Shown: piece by piece, positions 16,481 to 25,580 of the stretch | How positions within the stretch are numbered: position 1 is the stretch's first letter | Layout: every line of letters starts with the position of its first letter | Source of the DNA: Streptomyces megasporus | GTDB lineage: Bacteria > Actinomycetota > Actinomycetes > Streptomycetales > Streptomycetaceae | DNA: 64,000 nucleotides | Assembly (NCBI RefSeq): GCF_000718985.1 | Contig: NZ_JODL01000028.1 | Coordinates: 1-64,000 of the forward strand | Direction of reading: 5' to 3' | Notes under the pieces: generated by a model | Told to the model about the DNA's origin: nothing | The model's input: the letters and a program-made list of their open reading frames with translations, nothing else | The model's database searches: none | Made by a program: the position numbers and the translations under genes

Positions 16481-17185
16481 ATGCCCCTGACCTCGCCCCG
16501 ACGCTCCGCCCTGGCCGACCAGGTGATCGACGCCCTGCGCGACCAGATCACCTCCGGCGAGTGGCCGGTGGGCTCCCGCATCCCCACCGAACCCGAGCTG
16601 GTCGAACAGCTCGGAGTGGCCCGCAACACCGTGCGGGAGGCCGTCCGGGCCCTCGCCCACAACGGACTGCTGGACATCCGCCAGGGGTCGGGCACCTACG
16701 TGGCGGCCACCAGCGAACTGGCCGGGGTGATGCACCGCCGCTTCGCCGACGCCGATCCGCGCGACGTGGCCGAACTGCGCTCGGCGCTGGAGGCGGAGGC
16801 CGCCCGACTGGCCGCGCACCGCCGCACCGACCAGGACCTGCGCCAACTGCGGACCCTGTTGGAGCGGCGCGAGGCGGCCTGGGAGACGGGCGAGGTGGAA
16901 CGCTTCGCGGAGGCCGACGTCACGCTGCACCTGGCGATCGTCCGGGCCTCCCACAACGAGGTGCTCACCGCGCTCTACGCGGACCTCGGCACCGTCCTGC
17001 GCACCTTCCTCCGCGACGACATGGGCGGGGAGCTGCGTTCCGAGGAGTACCTGGACCACGGCCGGCTGGTGGACGCCATCCGCGACGGCGACGCGGAGGC
17101 GGCGGCGCGGGAGGCCGGCTCGTACGCACGGACCTGCCGCGGCCCCCGGAGCCGTGGCGGGGAGCGCGCCGCGGGCCCCGACTGA
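16481..17185 (+). CDS. GntR-family regulator, FadR subfamily
   Basis: A 234-residue transcription factor. The winged helix-turn-helix occupies about residues 1-75 (ALADQVIDALRDQITSGEWP, then VARNTVREAVRALAHNGLL and RQGSGTYV). The C-terminal all-helical FCD ligand domain spans about 90-215 and includes EADVTLHLAIVRASHNEVL with candidate metal-binding His. The start is the ATG giving MPLTSPRRSALADQ. It is divergent from the CynX/NimT transporter, so that transporter is its most likely target and the transported compound its likely effector. Confidence 0.92.
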   Translation: MPLTSPRRSALADQVIDALRDQITSGEWPVGSRIPTEPELVEQLGVARNTVREAVRALAHNGLLDIRQGSGTYVAATSELAGVMHRRFADADPRDVAELRSALEAEAARLAAHRRTDQDLRQLRTLLERREAAWETGEVERFAEADVTLHLAIVRASHNEVLTALYADLGTVLRTFLRDDMGGELRSEEYLDHGRLVDAIRDGDAEAAAREAGSYARTCRGPRSRGGERAAGPD

Positions 17186-17193
17186 GCGTGGGC

Positions 17194-17218
17194 CGGGCCC
17201 GAGGCGGGAGCGGGCCCG
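17194..17218 (+). terminator. possible hairpin terminator
   Basis: CGGGCCCG at 17194-17201 recurs as its own complement at 17211-17218, with a 9-base loop, 9 bp past the stop of the FadR-type regulator gene. The stem is short and each arm is self-complementary, so the call is tentative. Confidence 0.4.
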
Positions 17219-17362
17219 CGGAACGGCCGGAGGAGCGGCCGGAAGGACGGGCCGCCGATCGGATGCCCGGACGCGCGCGAGTGGCGGACGCGGGGGTTTG
17301 CCCGGGTTCGGCGGGTGGGACGGCCGCTGCTGCCCTGCCCGCCTCGCGAGAGGAGAACCCGT

Positions 17363-17710
17363 ATGCCCCCCGCCCAGCCCCGGCGGCCCGCCGCCGCGGC
17401 GGCCGGAACGGCGGTCGCGCTCCTGGTCTGCGCCTCGTCCGTCGCCGCCCCGGCCCAGGCCCAGCCCACCCGGCCGTACGGAACCGTCGTCAGCACCGAC
17501 GGGATCTACCAGCGCCAGTTCCCCAGCACCGACTCCTCGTCCCGAGGGCTTCTCCCCTACCGGGAACAGGCCGGGCTGAGGTGCAAGGTCCGCGCCCAGG
17601 ACATCGACGGGAACACCGTCTGGTACCTGTTGCGCGACCGCCCCACCTGGGTGGCGGCCCGCTACGTCGCCAACACCGGCACCGTGCCCTACTGCAAGGA
17701 CGTGATGTGA
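17363..17710 (+). CDS. small secreted SH3-like protein
   Basis: A 115-residue exported protein. The N-terminus has a basic region (QPRRP), a hydrophobic core (AAAAAGTAVALLVCASSVAA) and a probable signal-peptidase site after APAQAQ, near residue 34. The mature part (about 80 residues) has the pattern of small bacterial SH3 proteins: VSTDGIYQRQFPSTDS, GLLPYREQAGLRCKVRAQ and WYLLRDRPTWVAARYV, with two Cys that may form a disulfide. The ATG has AGGAG nine bases upstream. Role unknown; such proteins are common in Streptomyces secretomes. Confidence 0.8.
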   Translation: MPPAQPRRPAAAAAGTAVALLVCASSVAAPAQAQPTRPYGTVVSTDGIYQRQFPSTDSSSRGLLPYREQAGLRCKVRAQDIDGNTVWYLLRDRPTWVAARYVANTGTVPYCKDVM

Positions 17711-17731
17711 CGCCCGTCGGGGCGTGAACCG

Positions 17732-17761
17732 CTTCCGGGGGCGGTAGACCGCCCCCGGAAG
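17732..17761. terminator. bidirectional hairpin terminator
   Basis: A perfect 13-bp stem (17732-17744 with 17749-17761) closes on TAGA. It lies between the convergent secreted-protein gene and fabI, about 20 bp from each stop, which fits a shared terminator. Confidence 0.85.
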
Positions 17762-17784
17762 TCACGGCGTGCCGGCGCGGGGCC

Positions 17785-18564
17785 TCACGCGCCCATCATG
17801 TGGACGCCGCCGTCCACGTGCACGATCTCGCCCGTCGTCTTCGGGAACCAGTCCGAGAGCAGGGCGACCACACCGCGCGCGGCGGGCTCGGGGTCGGTGA
17901 GGTCCCAGCCGATCGGGGCGCGGGAGTCCCACACGTCCGTCAGCTCCTCGAAGCCCGGAATGGACCTGGCGGCCATGGACTTGATCGGCCCGGCCGACAC
18001 CAGGTTGCAGCGGATGTTCCTGGGCCCCAGATCCCGGGCCAGGTAGCGGGAGGTGGACTCCAGGGCGGCCTTGGCCACGCCCATCCAGTCGTACTTGGGC
18101 CAGGCCATCTGCGCGTCGAAGTCCATGCCGACCACCGAGCCGCCGCGCTTCTCCAGCAACGGCAGCACCGCCATGGTCAGGGACTTCAGCGAGTACGCCG
18201 ATACCTCCACCGCCGTGGCGACCGACTCCCACTCGGTGTTGAGGAAGTTGCCGCCGAGCGCGTCCTGCGGCGCGAAACCGATGGAGTGCACCACGCCGTC
18301 CAGCCCGACGCCCTCGCCGAGGTGCTCGGCGACCCGGTCGGCCAGGGTGTCGAGGTGCTCCTTGTTCTGCACGTCCAGCTCGATCACCGGCGCCTCCTTG
18401 GGGAGCCGCTTGGCGATCCGCTGCACCAGCGTCAGCCGGCCGAAGCCGGTGAGGACGACCTCGGCGCCCTCCTCCTGGGCGAGCCTGGCGACGTGGAAGG
18501 CGATCGAGGAGTCGGTGATCACCCCCGTGACGAGGATGCGCTTTCCGGCGAGAAGTCCACTCAT
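17785..18564 (-). CDS. fabI: enoyl-ACP reductase, InhA/FabI type
   Basis: NADH-dependent reduction of enoyl-ACP in type II fatty acid synthesis. The 259-residue protein has the cofactor motif VTGVITDSSIAFHVARL near the N-terminus. The catalytic signature is AWPKYDWMGVAKAALES, with Tyr and Lys separated by six residues as in InhA. It ends with IVHVDGGVHMMGA, close to the mycobacterial InhA tail. It starts 5 bp after the fabG stop, so the order fabG-fabI matches the mabA-inhA operon of mycobacteria. Isoniazid- or triclosan-type inhibitor sensitivity cannot be read from the sequence. Confidence 0.96.
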   Translation of the reverse strand: MSGLLAGKRILVTGVITDSSIAFHVARLAQEEGAEVVLTGFGRLTLVQRIAKRLPKEAPVIELDVQNKEHLDTLADRVAEHLGEGVGLDGVVHSIGFAPQDALGGNFLNTEWESVATAVEVSAYSLKSLTMAVLPLLEKRGGSVVGMDFDAQMAWPKYDWMGVAKAALESTSRYLARDLGPRNIRCNLVSAGPIKSMAARSIPGFEELTDVWDSRAPIGWDLTDPEPAARGVVALLSDWFPKTTGEIVHVDGGVHMMGA

Positions 18565-18569
18565 GACGT

Positions 18570-19274
18570 TCAGTGACCCATACCCAATCCGCCGTCCACG
18601 GGAATGACGGCTCCGGTGATGTACGCGGCCTCCTCCGAGGCCAGGAAACGCACCGAGGAGGCGATCTCCTCGGGCCGGGCGTAACGGCCCAGCGGGACCT
18701 GACCGACGATCTTCTCGCGCTGCTCGTCGGTGAGCGCGCGTGTCATGTCGGTGTCCACGAAGCCCGGCGCGACCACGTTGCACGTGATGTCGCGGGAGCC
18801 CAGTTCCCGGGCAATCGAGCGGGCGAATCCCACCAGTCCGGCCTTGGAGGCGGCGTAGTTGGCCTGCCCCGCCGAGCCCAGCAGGCCGACCACGGAGGAG
18901 ATCAGCACGATGCGCCCCTTGCGGGCGCGGAGCATGCCCCGGCAGGCGCGCTTGACGACCCGGAACGTGCCCGTGAGGTTGGTCTCCAGTACGGAGGTGA
19001 AGTCCTCCTCGGACATGCGCAGCAGCAACTGGTCGCGGTTGACGCCGGCGTTGGCGACCAGCACCTCGACCGGACCCTGCCGCTCCTCGATCTCCTTGTA
19101 GGCCTGCTCCACCTGTTCCGGGTCGGTGATGTCGCACCTGACCGCGAGGAAGCCCTCCGGTGGCTCGCCGGAGCGGTAGGTGACGGCGACCTTGTCGCCT
19201 GCGTCGGCGAAAGCACGGGCGATGGCGAGGCCAATGCCGCGGTTGCCTCCGGTGACGAGAACCGAGCGGCTCAA
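18570..19274 (-). CDS. fabG: 3-oxoacyl-ACP reductase
   Basis: NADPH-dependent ketoacyl-ACP reduction, the step preceding dehydration in the fatty acid synthesis cycle. The 234-residue short-chain dehydrogenase shows TGGNRGIGLA (residues 8-17), the NAG motif in LVANAGVN, and the catalytic triad in LISSVVGLLGSAGQ with NYAASKAG. The start is a TTG, supported by GAAGGG seven bases upstream; no ATG or GTG fits as well. It is the first gene of a two-gene operon with fabI and most resembles mycobacterial MabA in context. Confidence 0.95.
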   Translation of the reverse strand: MSRSVLVTGGNRGIGLAIARAFADAGDKVAVTYRSGEPPEGFLAVRCDITDPEQVEQAYKEIEERQGPVEVLVANAGVNRDQLLLRMSEEDFTSVLETNLTGTFRVVKRACRGMLRARKGRIVLISSVVGLLGSAGQANYAASKAGLVGFARSIARELGSRDITCNVVAPGFVDTDMTRALTDEQREKIVGQVPLGRYARPEEIASSVRFLASEEAAYITGAVIPVDGGLGMGH

Positions 19275-19551
19275 GGGGACACCCTTCCGTAGGGATCAGG
19301 TACTCCCTGAGAAACTATCGCCCGTCCCGTCTCTCCGGGGAACGGGGGGCCGACAGGGGCTTCGACGGGGTGCTGTGGGGTTCCTACAGAAAAGCCCGCG
19401 CGAGCGCCGGTCGCGGCACGGGTGTACGGCCCCCTGCTCGGGATTCGCACGGCCGCCCGCCGTTCCCTCCCGCCACGCCGAAGCGCCCGGGGCGGCGGGA
19501 CGGGACGTCCCTCGCCGCCCCCGGGCGGGGCCGGGGGCGGCGGACGCCGGT

Positions 19552-19734
19552 CTACTCGCCGGTCTCCTCGCCTTCCCCCTCGTCACCGGGGCGGCTCTCC
19601 CGCTTCGGCGACCGGGTCCGGGCGTCCTCGCCCGTGTCCTCGGCGCGCTGTTCCCGTTCCTTCTTCCTCGCACGGGACCGCACCATCTCGGACGGGTCGT
19701 GGTCCGTGCCGTAGGGGCCGGAGTAGTCGCTCAT
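19552..19734 (-). CDS. small highly charged hypothetical protein
   Basis: A 60-residue protein beginning MSDYSGPYGTDHDPSEMVRSRARKK. It is rich in Arg, Glu, Asp and Gly, with no hydrophobic segment, and is probably disordered. The start is fixed by AAGGAGG seven bases upstream of the ATG; the longer open frame continues upstream without coding character. It lies alone between fabG and a DUF1648-type gene. I do not recognise a family. Confidence 0.6.
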   Translation of the reverse strand: MSDYSGPYGTDHDPSEMVRSRARKKEREQRAEDTGEDARTRSPKRESRPGDEGEGEETGE

Positions 19735-19893
19735 GTCCGTGCCTCCTTCGCGTCGGGCCTGTGCACGGCGGCCGACCCGGCCGTGAGTACCCCGGTGCCG
19801 CCCGGAAACACACCGGTGCTCCCGGCTCACTCCGCCGGCCCCGCCCGTCCGCCTCGCCCCGCCGTCCTCACCCGTCGCCCTCACCGGCCGTCC

Positions 19894-20418
19894 TCACCGG
19901 GCCCGTTCCCTCCGGTCCCGGACGGCCGCGACGAGGACGGGGACCATGCCCACGACGATCGGGGCGAGGACGGCGGCGGACAGCCAGGCGGACACGTCCG
20001 GTTCCGGTTCGGTGCGCCACATCACCGCGCAGGCCACGGCGATCGACACTCCGACGCAGAAGCCGAGCAGGAGCGTGGCCTTGGCCGTCCGCAGCGCCGA
20101 GGCACGGGTGGAGGGCCGGTTGACCAGGGAGAACGTCCGCTCGTGGGGGGTGAGCTCGTTGGTGGGGCGCATGCGCAGCAGCGCCGCCACGACGGCGGCC
20201 ATCAGCGCGGTGATCCCGGCGTGGAGGAAGACGGGGAGGAAGACCGCGCCGACGGACTTCTCCGTCCACGCGTCGACGCCGTCCGGCCCCATGTGCTGCG
20301 GCACCCTCTCCGGCAGGTGCGGATAGACCCCGACGCCCCAGGCCGTCAGCACCACCAGGAGGACCAGGGACGGCAGCAGCCAGGGCCAGGGGAAGGCCCT
20401 CCGGTTCTCGTCTTCCAT
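19894..20418 (-). CDS. DUF1648-domain membrane protein
   Basis: A 174-residue membrane protein with four hydrophobic helices (about 12-32, 55-77, 110-132 and 145-165). After helix 1, the stretch YPHLPERVPQHMGPDGVDAWTEKSVG is the DUF1648 signature, which is found in SdpI-like immunity or signalling proteins. The start ATG is preceded by GGGAGGGG. It is divergent from tldD with a 133-bp gap. An immunity function is known only for some family members and is not implied here. Confidence 0.85.
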   Translation of the reverse strand: MEDENRRAFPWPWLLPSLVLLVVLTAWGVGVYPHLPERVPQHMGPDGVDAWTEKSVGAVFLPVFLHAGITALMAAVVAALLRMRPTNELTPHERTFSLVNRPSTRASALRTAKATLLLGFCVGVSIAVACAVMWRTEPEPDVSAWLSAAVLAPIVVGMVPVLVAAVRDRRERAR

Positions 20419-20551
20419 CGTGCCCCTCCCGTGTGTTCCCGATGTTCCCCACAGGGTAGGCAGGGCCGCGGGATCGCCTGTGGAAAACGCGCCACGCCCT
20501 GTCGCCGGGGCATGGTTGACTGCGATCACGCATCGACAAGGAGGAGCGTCC

Positions 20552-22072
20552 GTGGTGCACGAGATCGATGAGTCCTTCCTCGCGCTGCCGCTGCGCGCGT
20601 TGGCCGACGCGGCGCTCGCCCGAGCCCGGGAGCTGGGGGTCGAGCACGCGGACTTCCGTCTGGAACGGATCCGCGGCGCCTCGTGGCGGCTGCGGGACGC
20701 ACGGCCGGCCGGGTCCTCGGACGTCACCGACGCCGGGTTCGCGGTCCGGGTGGTGCACGGCGGGGCGTGGGGGTTCGCCTCCGGGGTGGACTTGACGCCC
20801 GAGGCCGCGGCCCGGGTCGCGGAGCAGGCCGTGGAGATGGCGCGGCTGTCGGCGAAGGTGCTCGAGGCGGCCGGGGCCGACGAACGGGTGGAGTTGGCGG
20901 ACGAGCCGGTGCACGGCGAGCGGACGTGGGTCTCGTCGTACGAGATCAACCCGTTCGACGTGCCGGACGCGGAGAAGACGGGGCTGCTGACGGAGTGGAG
21001 CCGCCGGCTGCTGGCCGCCGACGGGGTGTCGCACGTGGACGCCTCGCTGCTGACCGTCCAGGAGAACAAGTTCTACGCGGACACCGCCGGCACCGTCACC
21101 ACCCAGCAGCGGGTGCGGCTGCACCCGGAGCTGACGGCCGTGTCGGTCGCCGACTCCGGCGAGTTCGACTCGATGCGCACCCTGGCGCCCCCGGTCGGAC
21201 GGGGCTGGGAGTACCTGACGGGCACCGGCTGGGACTGGGCGGGCGAGCTGGAGCGCATCCCGGAGCTGCTGGCGGAGAAGATGCGCGCGCCGAGCGTCGA
21301 GCCGGGGAACTACGACCTGGTGATCGACCCGTCCAACCTGTGGCTGACCATCCACGAGTCCATCGGTCACGCCACCGAACTGGACCGGGCCCTGGGGTAC
21401 GAGGCGGCGTACGCGGGCACCTCCTTCGCCACCTTCGACAAGCTGGGCACGCTGAGGTACGGCTCGCCGGTCATGAACGTCACCGGCGACCGCACCGCCG
21501 AGCACGGGCTGGCGACGATCGGCTACGACGACGAGGGCGTGGCGGCCCAGTCCTGGGACCTGGTCAAGGACGGCGTCCTGGTCGGCTACCAGCTCGACCG
21601 GCGGATCGCGAAGCTGACCGGGCTGGGCCGCTCCAACGGCTGCGCCTACGCCGACTCCCCCTCCCACGTTCCCGTGCAGCGCATGGCGAACGTCTCGCTC
21701 CGACCGGCTCCGGACGGGCCGGACACCGAGGAGCTGATCTCGCGGGTGGAGCGGGGCATCTACGTGGTCGGGGATCGCTCGTGGTCCATCGACATGCAGC
21801 GCTACAACTTCCAGTTCACCGGGCAGCGCTTCTTCCGGATCGAGAACGGACGGCTCGCCGGGCAACTGCGCGACGTGGCCTACCAGGCGACCACCACCGA
21901 CTTCTGGGGCTCGATGGAGGCCGTCGGCGGGCCGCAGACGTACGTACTCGGTGGCGCGTTCAACTGCGGCAAGGCCCAGCCGGGCCAGGTCGCCGCCGTC
22001 TCGCACGGCTGTCCCTCCGCGCTCTTCCGCGGCGTCAACATCCTCAACACCGCCCAGGAGGCAGGTCGATGA
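20552..22072 (+). CDS. tldD: TldD/PmbA-family metallopeptidase, TldD-like subunit
   Basis: A 506-residue subunit of the TldD/TldE zinc protease. The motif IHESIGHATELDR (about residues 268-280) provides the HExxxH metal-binding site that only the TldD subunit has. The C-terminal MPRTD-like barrel segment includes FNCGKAQPGQVAAVSHGCP. In E. coli the heterodimer processes peptides such as microcin B17 precursor and CcdA. The GTG start follows AAGGAGG eight bases upstream. The next gene overlaps by 4 bp (ATGA), giving a strictly coupled pair. Confidence 0.94.
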   Translation: MVHEIDESFLALPLRALADAALARARELGVEHADFRLERIRGASWRLRDARPAGSSDVTDAGFAVRVVHGGAWGFASGVDLTPEAAARVAEQAVEMARLSAKVLEAAGADERVELADEPVHGERTWVSSYEINPFDVPDAEKTGLLTEWSRRLLAADGVSHVDASLLTVQENKFYADTAGTVTTQQRVRLHPELTAVSVADSGEFDSMRTLAPPVGRGWEYLTGTGWDWAGELERIPELLAEKMRAPSVEPGNYDLVIDPSNLWLTIHESIGHATELDRALGYEAAYAGTSFATFDKLGTLRYGSPVMNVTGDRTAEHGLATIGYDDEGVAAQSWDLVKDGVLVGYQLDRRIAKLTGLGRSNGCAYADSPSHVPVQRMANVSLRPAPDGPDTEELISRVERGIYVVGDRSWSIDMQRYNFQFTGQRFFRIENGRLAGQLRDVAYQATTTDFWGSMEAVGGPQTYVLGGAFNCGKAQPGQVAAVSHGCPSALFRGVNILNTAQEAGR

Positions 22073-23487
22073 CCGCTTTTCCAGCATTTTCGGCTTCTCC
22101 CGCCCCTCATGAGGTCGTCGAGCGCGCGTTGGAGCTGTCGCGGGCCGACGGCTGTGTGGTGATCGCCGACGAGGAGTCCACCGCCAACCTGCGGTGGGCG
22201 GGCAACGCCCTGACGACCAACGGCGTCACCCGCGGCCGTACCCTCACCGTCATCGCCACCGTCGACGGTTCCGAGGGGACGGCGTCGGGGGTGGTCTCCC
22301 GTTCGGCCGTCACCGACGCGGACATCGAGCCGCTGGTGCGGGCGGCGGAGGAGGCTGCGCGGAGTGCCGGTCCCGCCGAGGACGCCCGGCCTCTGGTGGA
22401 GGGCGTGCCCGCCTCCTCCGACTTCACCGAGGCTCCGGCCGAGACCTCCTCGTCGGTCTTCGCCGCCTTCGCCCCGGCACTGGGCGAGGCCTTCGCGCGG
22501 GCCCGTGCGGAGGGCCGCGAGCTGTACGGCTTCGCCAACCACCACATGGTCTCCACCTACCTGGGCACCTCCACCGGGCTGCGGCTCCGCCACGACCAGC
22601 CCACCGGCACGCTGGAGGTCAACGCCAAGTCCCCGGACCGCGCCCGGTCGGCGTGGGCGGGGCGGGCGACCCGCGACTTCCGGGACGTCGACCCGCGGGC
22701 GCTGGACGCCGAGCTGGCGCAGCGACTGGAGTGGGCCAAGCGTCAGGTGGAGCTGCCGGCGGGGCGCTACGAGACGCTGCTGCCGCCGAGCGCCGTGGCG
22801 GACCTGCTGATCTACCAGATGTGGTCGTCCACCGGACGCGACGCCGCCGAGGGACGCACGGTGTTCAGCAGGCCGGGCGGTGGCACGCGGGTCGGCGAGC
22901 GGCTGTCGGAGCTGCCGTTGACGCTGCGCAGCGACCCGAACGCGCCCGGCCTGGAGGCGGCGCCGTTCGTGATCGCGCACTCCTCCGGCGACGACGCCTC
23001 GGTCTTCGACAACGGACTGCCGCTGGAGGCCACCGACTGGATGCGCGACGGCGAGCTGCGGCGCCTGCTGACCACCCGGCACTCGGCGGGGCTGACGGGC
23101 CTGCCGGTGGCGCCGGGGATCGACAACCTGATCCTGGAGGCGGGCGGCACCGCCTCGCTGGAGGAGATGGTCGCCGCCAGTGGTCACTCCGGCCCGGCCC
23201 TGCTGCTGACCTGTCTGTGGTACATCCGCGAGGTCGATCCGGCGACGCTGCTGCTGACCGGGTTGACCCGGGACGGTGTCTACCTGGTGGAGAACGGCGA
23301 GGTCACGGGCTCGGTGAACAACTTCCGGTTCAACGAGTCGCCGGTCGACCTGCTGTCGAGGGCCACCGAGGCCGGCCGCAGCGAGCGCACGCTGCCACGC
23401 GAGTGGTCGGACTGGTTCACCCGAGCGGCGATGCCCCCGCTGCGCGTGCCGGACTTCAACATGAGCTCCGTCAGCCGGGGAGTGTGA
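22069..23487 (+). CDS. TldD/PmbA-family partner subunit (TldE/PmbA-like)
   Basis: A 472-residue homologue without the HExxxH motif, as expected for the non-metal TldE/PmbA subunit. It shares the N-terminal ALELSRADGCVVIADEESTANLRWAGN segment typical of the family and the C-terminal LWYIREVDPATLLLTGLTRDGVYLVENGEV block. The ATG overlaps the tldD stop by 4 bp. Heterodimer formation with the upstream product is the known arrangement. No peptide-precursor gene is adjacent, so it is most likely a housekeeping protease. Confidence 0.93.
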   Translation: MTAFPAFSASPAPHEVVERALELSRADGCVVIADEESTANLRWAGNALTTNGVTRGRTLTVIATVDGSEGTASGVVSRSAVTDADIEPLVRAAEEAARSAGPAEDARPLVEGVPASSDFTEAPAETSSSVFAAFAPALGEAFARARAEGRELYGFANHHMVSTYLGTSTGLRLRHDQPTGTLEVNAKSPDRARSAWAGRATRDFRDVDPRALDAELAQRLEWAKRQVELPAGRYETLLPPSAVADLLIYQMWSSTGRDAAEGRTVFSRPGGGTRVGERLSELPLTLRSDPNAPGLEAAPFVIAHSSGDDASVFDNGLPLEATDWMRDGELRRLLTTRHSAGLTGLPVAPGIDNLILEAGGTASLEEMVAASGHSGPALLLTCLWYIREVDPATLLLTGLTRDGVYLVENGEVTGSVNNFRFNESPVDLLSRATEAGRSERTLPREWSDWFTRAAMPPLRVPDFNMSSVSRGV

Positions 23488-23572
23488 GCGGCATAGACTC
23501 TTACCGACACCCTTACCGATACCGCCGACGACCACGGCGGGCATCCATCCGACTCGACCACCGGGAAAGAAC

Positions 23573-24982
23573 GTGACACGCCTCGGCGACTCCGTGCAGC
23601 GTGCCGGCGATCTGCTGGCACAGGACCTCTCCTCCGACGAGACCGTCGAGCGACTGCTCGCCGAGACGGGCGCGCGCCGTTATCTGGACCTGACGGACCT
23701 GTCCGCGAAGGAGCAGGCCGAGCTGATCGCCGGTCGGGCGGTGGACGTCCTGCCGTCGGCGGAGAAGCTGGCCGAGGAGATCGACGCCGCGCGGGAGGCC
23801 GGCCGCGGGCTCCACGTCAAGCTGGGCATCGACCCGACGGCGGCCGACGTGCACCTGGGCCACACGGTCCCGATGATCGTCCTGAGCCGCTTCCAGCGGA
23901 TGGGGCACGACGTCACGCTGATCATCGGCGACATCACCGCCAGGATCGGCGACCCCTCGGGGCGCTCCTCGGAGCGTCCGCCGCTGACGGACGAGGACAT
24001 CGCGCGCAACCTGGCGGGCTACCGGGACCAGGTGAAGCCGTTCTTCGACTTCGACAAGGTCCGTTTCCGACACAACAGCGAGTGGCTGGCCGACATCGCC
24101 CTGCCGCGGCTGATCGGCATTCTCTCCCAGGTTCCGGCCTCGTCGCTGCTCCAGCGCGAGGACTTCCGCAACCGGCTGGCGGCCGGACACGGGCTGACGA
24201 TGTCGGAGCTGATCTACCCGGTGGCGATGGCCATCGACTCCGCGGAGATCGACGCCGACATCGAGCTGGGCGGCGTGGACCAGTTGCTGAACATGCAGAT
24301 GGGCCGGAAGGTGATGGAGATCTACGGCAAGAAGCCGCAGATGATCGTCACCATGCCGCTGATCGAGGGCACCGACGGCTCGGGCGCGAAGATGTCCAAG
24401 TCCAAGGGCAACTACATCGCGCTGAACGCGACCGCCGACGACGTCTTCGGCAAGATCATGTCGATTCCGGACCGTCTGATGGTGCCGTACCTGCGGGCCT
24501 GGACGGAGTGGACGGACGCCGAGATCGACCTGGTCACCGCGCGTCTGGAGGAGGGGACGCTGCACCCGATGGACCTGAAGAGGGTCCTGGCCGGTGAGGT
24601 CGTCGCCGCGATCCACGGCGTCGAGGCGGCGATGGCGGCCCGGGCGGGCTTCACCGCGCAGTTCTCGAAGAAGTCCTTCACCGACGTCGGGAGTCTGCCG
24701 GTGGTGGACGCCGCCGAGCACGGCGAGAAGGGCGTCGCGACCATCCTGGCGACCGTGCTGGAGTTCACCCCGAGCGCCTCGGCCGCCCGCCGCGTCGCCA
24801 AGCAGAACGGGCTGCGGCTGATCGTCGAGACCGAGGGGGGCCAGGAGGCGATCGTGCTGCCCGAGGCGGACGCCCTGCGTCCACTGGCGGAGGTCGTCCC
24901 GGAGAAGCTGGCCCAGGCCGGGGTCTCCGGCGCCGTCTACCTCAAGGCGGGGCGCAAGGTCGCCGAGGTCCGGGGGCTCTGA
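23573..24982 (+). CDS. tyrS: tyrosyl-tRNA synthetase (KMSKS, HLGH type)
   Basis: Charges tRNA-Tyr with tyrosine. The 469-residue class I synthetase has the HIGH-like motif HLGH at about residues 94-97 and an intact KMSKSKGNYIAL loop at about 272-283. An S4-like RNA-binding domain lies at the C-terminus (SASAARRVAKQNGL ... YLKAGRKVAEVRG). The N-terminus carries about 75 extra residues before LGIDPTAADVHLGH compared with the E. coli enzyme. The GTG start is preceded by GGGAAAG. A TAGACT -10-like box lies at 23496-23501. Confidence 0.93.
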   Translation: MTRLGDSVQRAGDLLAQDLSSDETVERLLAETGARRYLDLTDLSAKEQAELIAGRAVDVLPSAEKLAEEIDAAREAGRGLHVKLGIDPTAADVHLGHTVPMIVLSRFQRMGHDVTLIIGDITARIGDPSGRSSERPPLTDEDIARNLAGYRDQVKPFFDFDKVRFRHNSEWLADIALPRLIGILSQVPASSLLQREDFRNRLAAGHGLTMSELIYPVAMAIDSAEIDADIELGGVDQLLNMQMGRKVMEIYGKKPQMIVTMPLIEGTDGSGAKMSKSKGNYIALNATADDVFGKIMSIPDRLMVPYLRAWTEWTDAEIDLVTARLEEGTLHPMDLKRVLAGEVVAAIHGVEAAMAARAGFTAQFSKKSFTDVGSLPVVDAAEHGEKGVATILATVLEFTPSASAARRVAKQNGLRLIVETEGGQEAIVLPEADALRPLAEVVPEKLAQAGVSGAVYLKAGRKVAEVRGL

Positions 24983-25041
24983 CCCGGCCCGCGGAAGCGG
25001 CCGGAACAGGCGAGAACGAGAAGGGGCCGTTCACAGGCGAA

Positions 25042-25073
25042 GGGGCCGGCGCACCGTGCCGTGCGTCGGCCCC
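25042..25073. terminator. bidirectional hairpin terminator
   Basis: A 13-bp stem with one G-T wobble (25042-25054 with 25061-25073) and a 6-base loop lies between the convergent tyrS and GlsB-like genes. It is the strongest hairpin in the 127-bp gap. Confidence 0.75.
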
Positions 25074-25109
25074 GGGCACCGCGACGGGTGCCGGGCGCTG
25101 CCCGCTCCG

Positions 25110-25388
25110 TCAGACGGTCCTCCTGCCCCGACCCCTGATGGCCGCGTAGAGCGGGGTTCCCAGCGCCACGATCAACACGGCCCCCGCGAGCTGGAGAATG
25201 TGCCGGATCCAGTCGATGCCGCCGGTGTCCTCCACCCCGATCCCCCCGGCCACGGCGTTGCCCAGGATCCCACCGAGGATGCCGAAGATGGCCGTCAGCC
25301 ACAGAGGGATGTTCTGCCTGCCGGGCAGGATGGCGCGGGCCAGGACGCCCAGCACCAGACCCACGATGATCGCCCACAACCAGCTCAT
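25110..25388 (-). CDS. GlsB/YeaQ/YmgE-family stress-response membrane protein
   Basis: A 92-residue membrane protein with three hydrophobic helices. The family signature MSWLWAIIVGLVLGVLARAI opens the protein, followed by the Gly-rich LTAIFGILGGILGNAVAGG segment. The C-terminus is basic (RGRGRRTV). Members are transglycosylase-associated or stress-induced small membrane proteins of unclear mechanism. The start ATG follows GAGGAGG four bases upstream. It converges with tyrS across a terminator. Confidence 0.88.
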   Translation of the reverse strand: MSWLWAIIVGLVLGVLARAILPGRQNIPLWLTAIFGILGGILGNAVAGGIGVEDTGGIDWIRHILQLAGAVLIVALGTPLYAAIRGRGRRTV

Positions 25389-25580
25389 GTCGCCTCCTCG
25401 TGCGGCGCGCGACGCGTTCTCCGCGCGCTCGGCTTGCGTCCGGGAACTCCCCCGCACGGCCGTGGGGCCGTCCGGGTGGGAGTCGTTCCTGGCGCACCGG
25501 GTGCCCCCTCCCCGCTTTCATATGCGATGGAGTCGGGGCGTAGTGTGGGAAAAGCCGGGAACCGGCGGTCTGAGCGGGTG

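Noticed and set aside
20552..23487. The TldD/PmbA pair as part of a RiPP or toxin cluster
   Set aside because: No precursor peptide, cyclase or transporter gene lies nearby; the pair sits next to tyrS among core genes.
23488..23572. A T-box leader upstream of tyrS
   Set aside because: The gap is only 85 bp and lacks a T-box consensus; the repeated CTTACCGA motifs look like promoter-region repeats.
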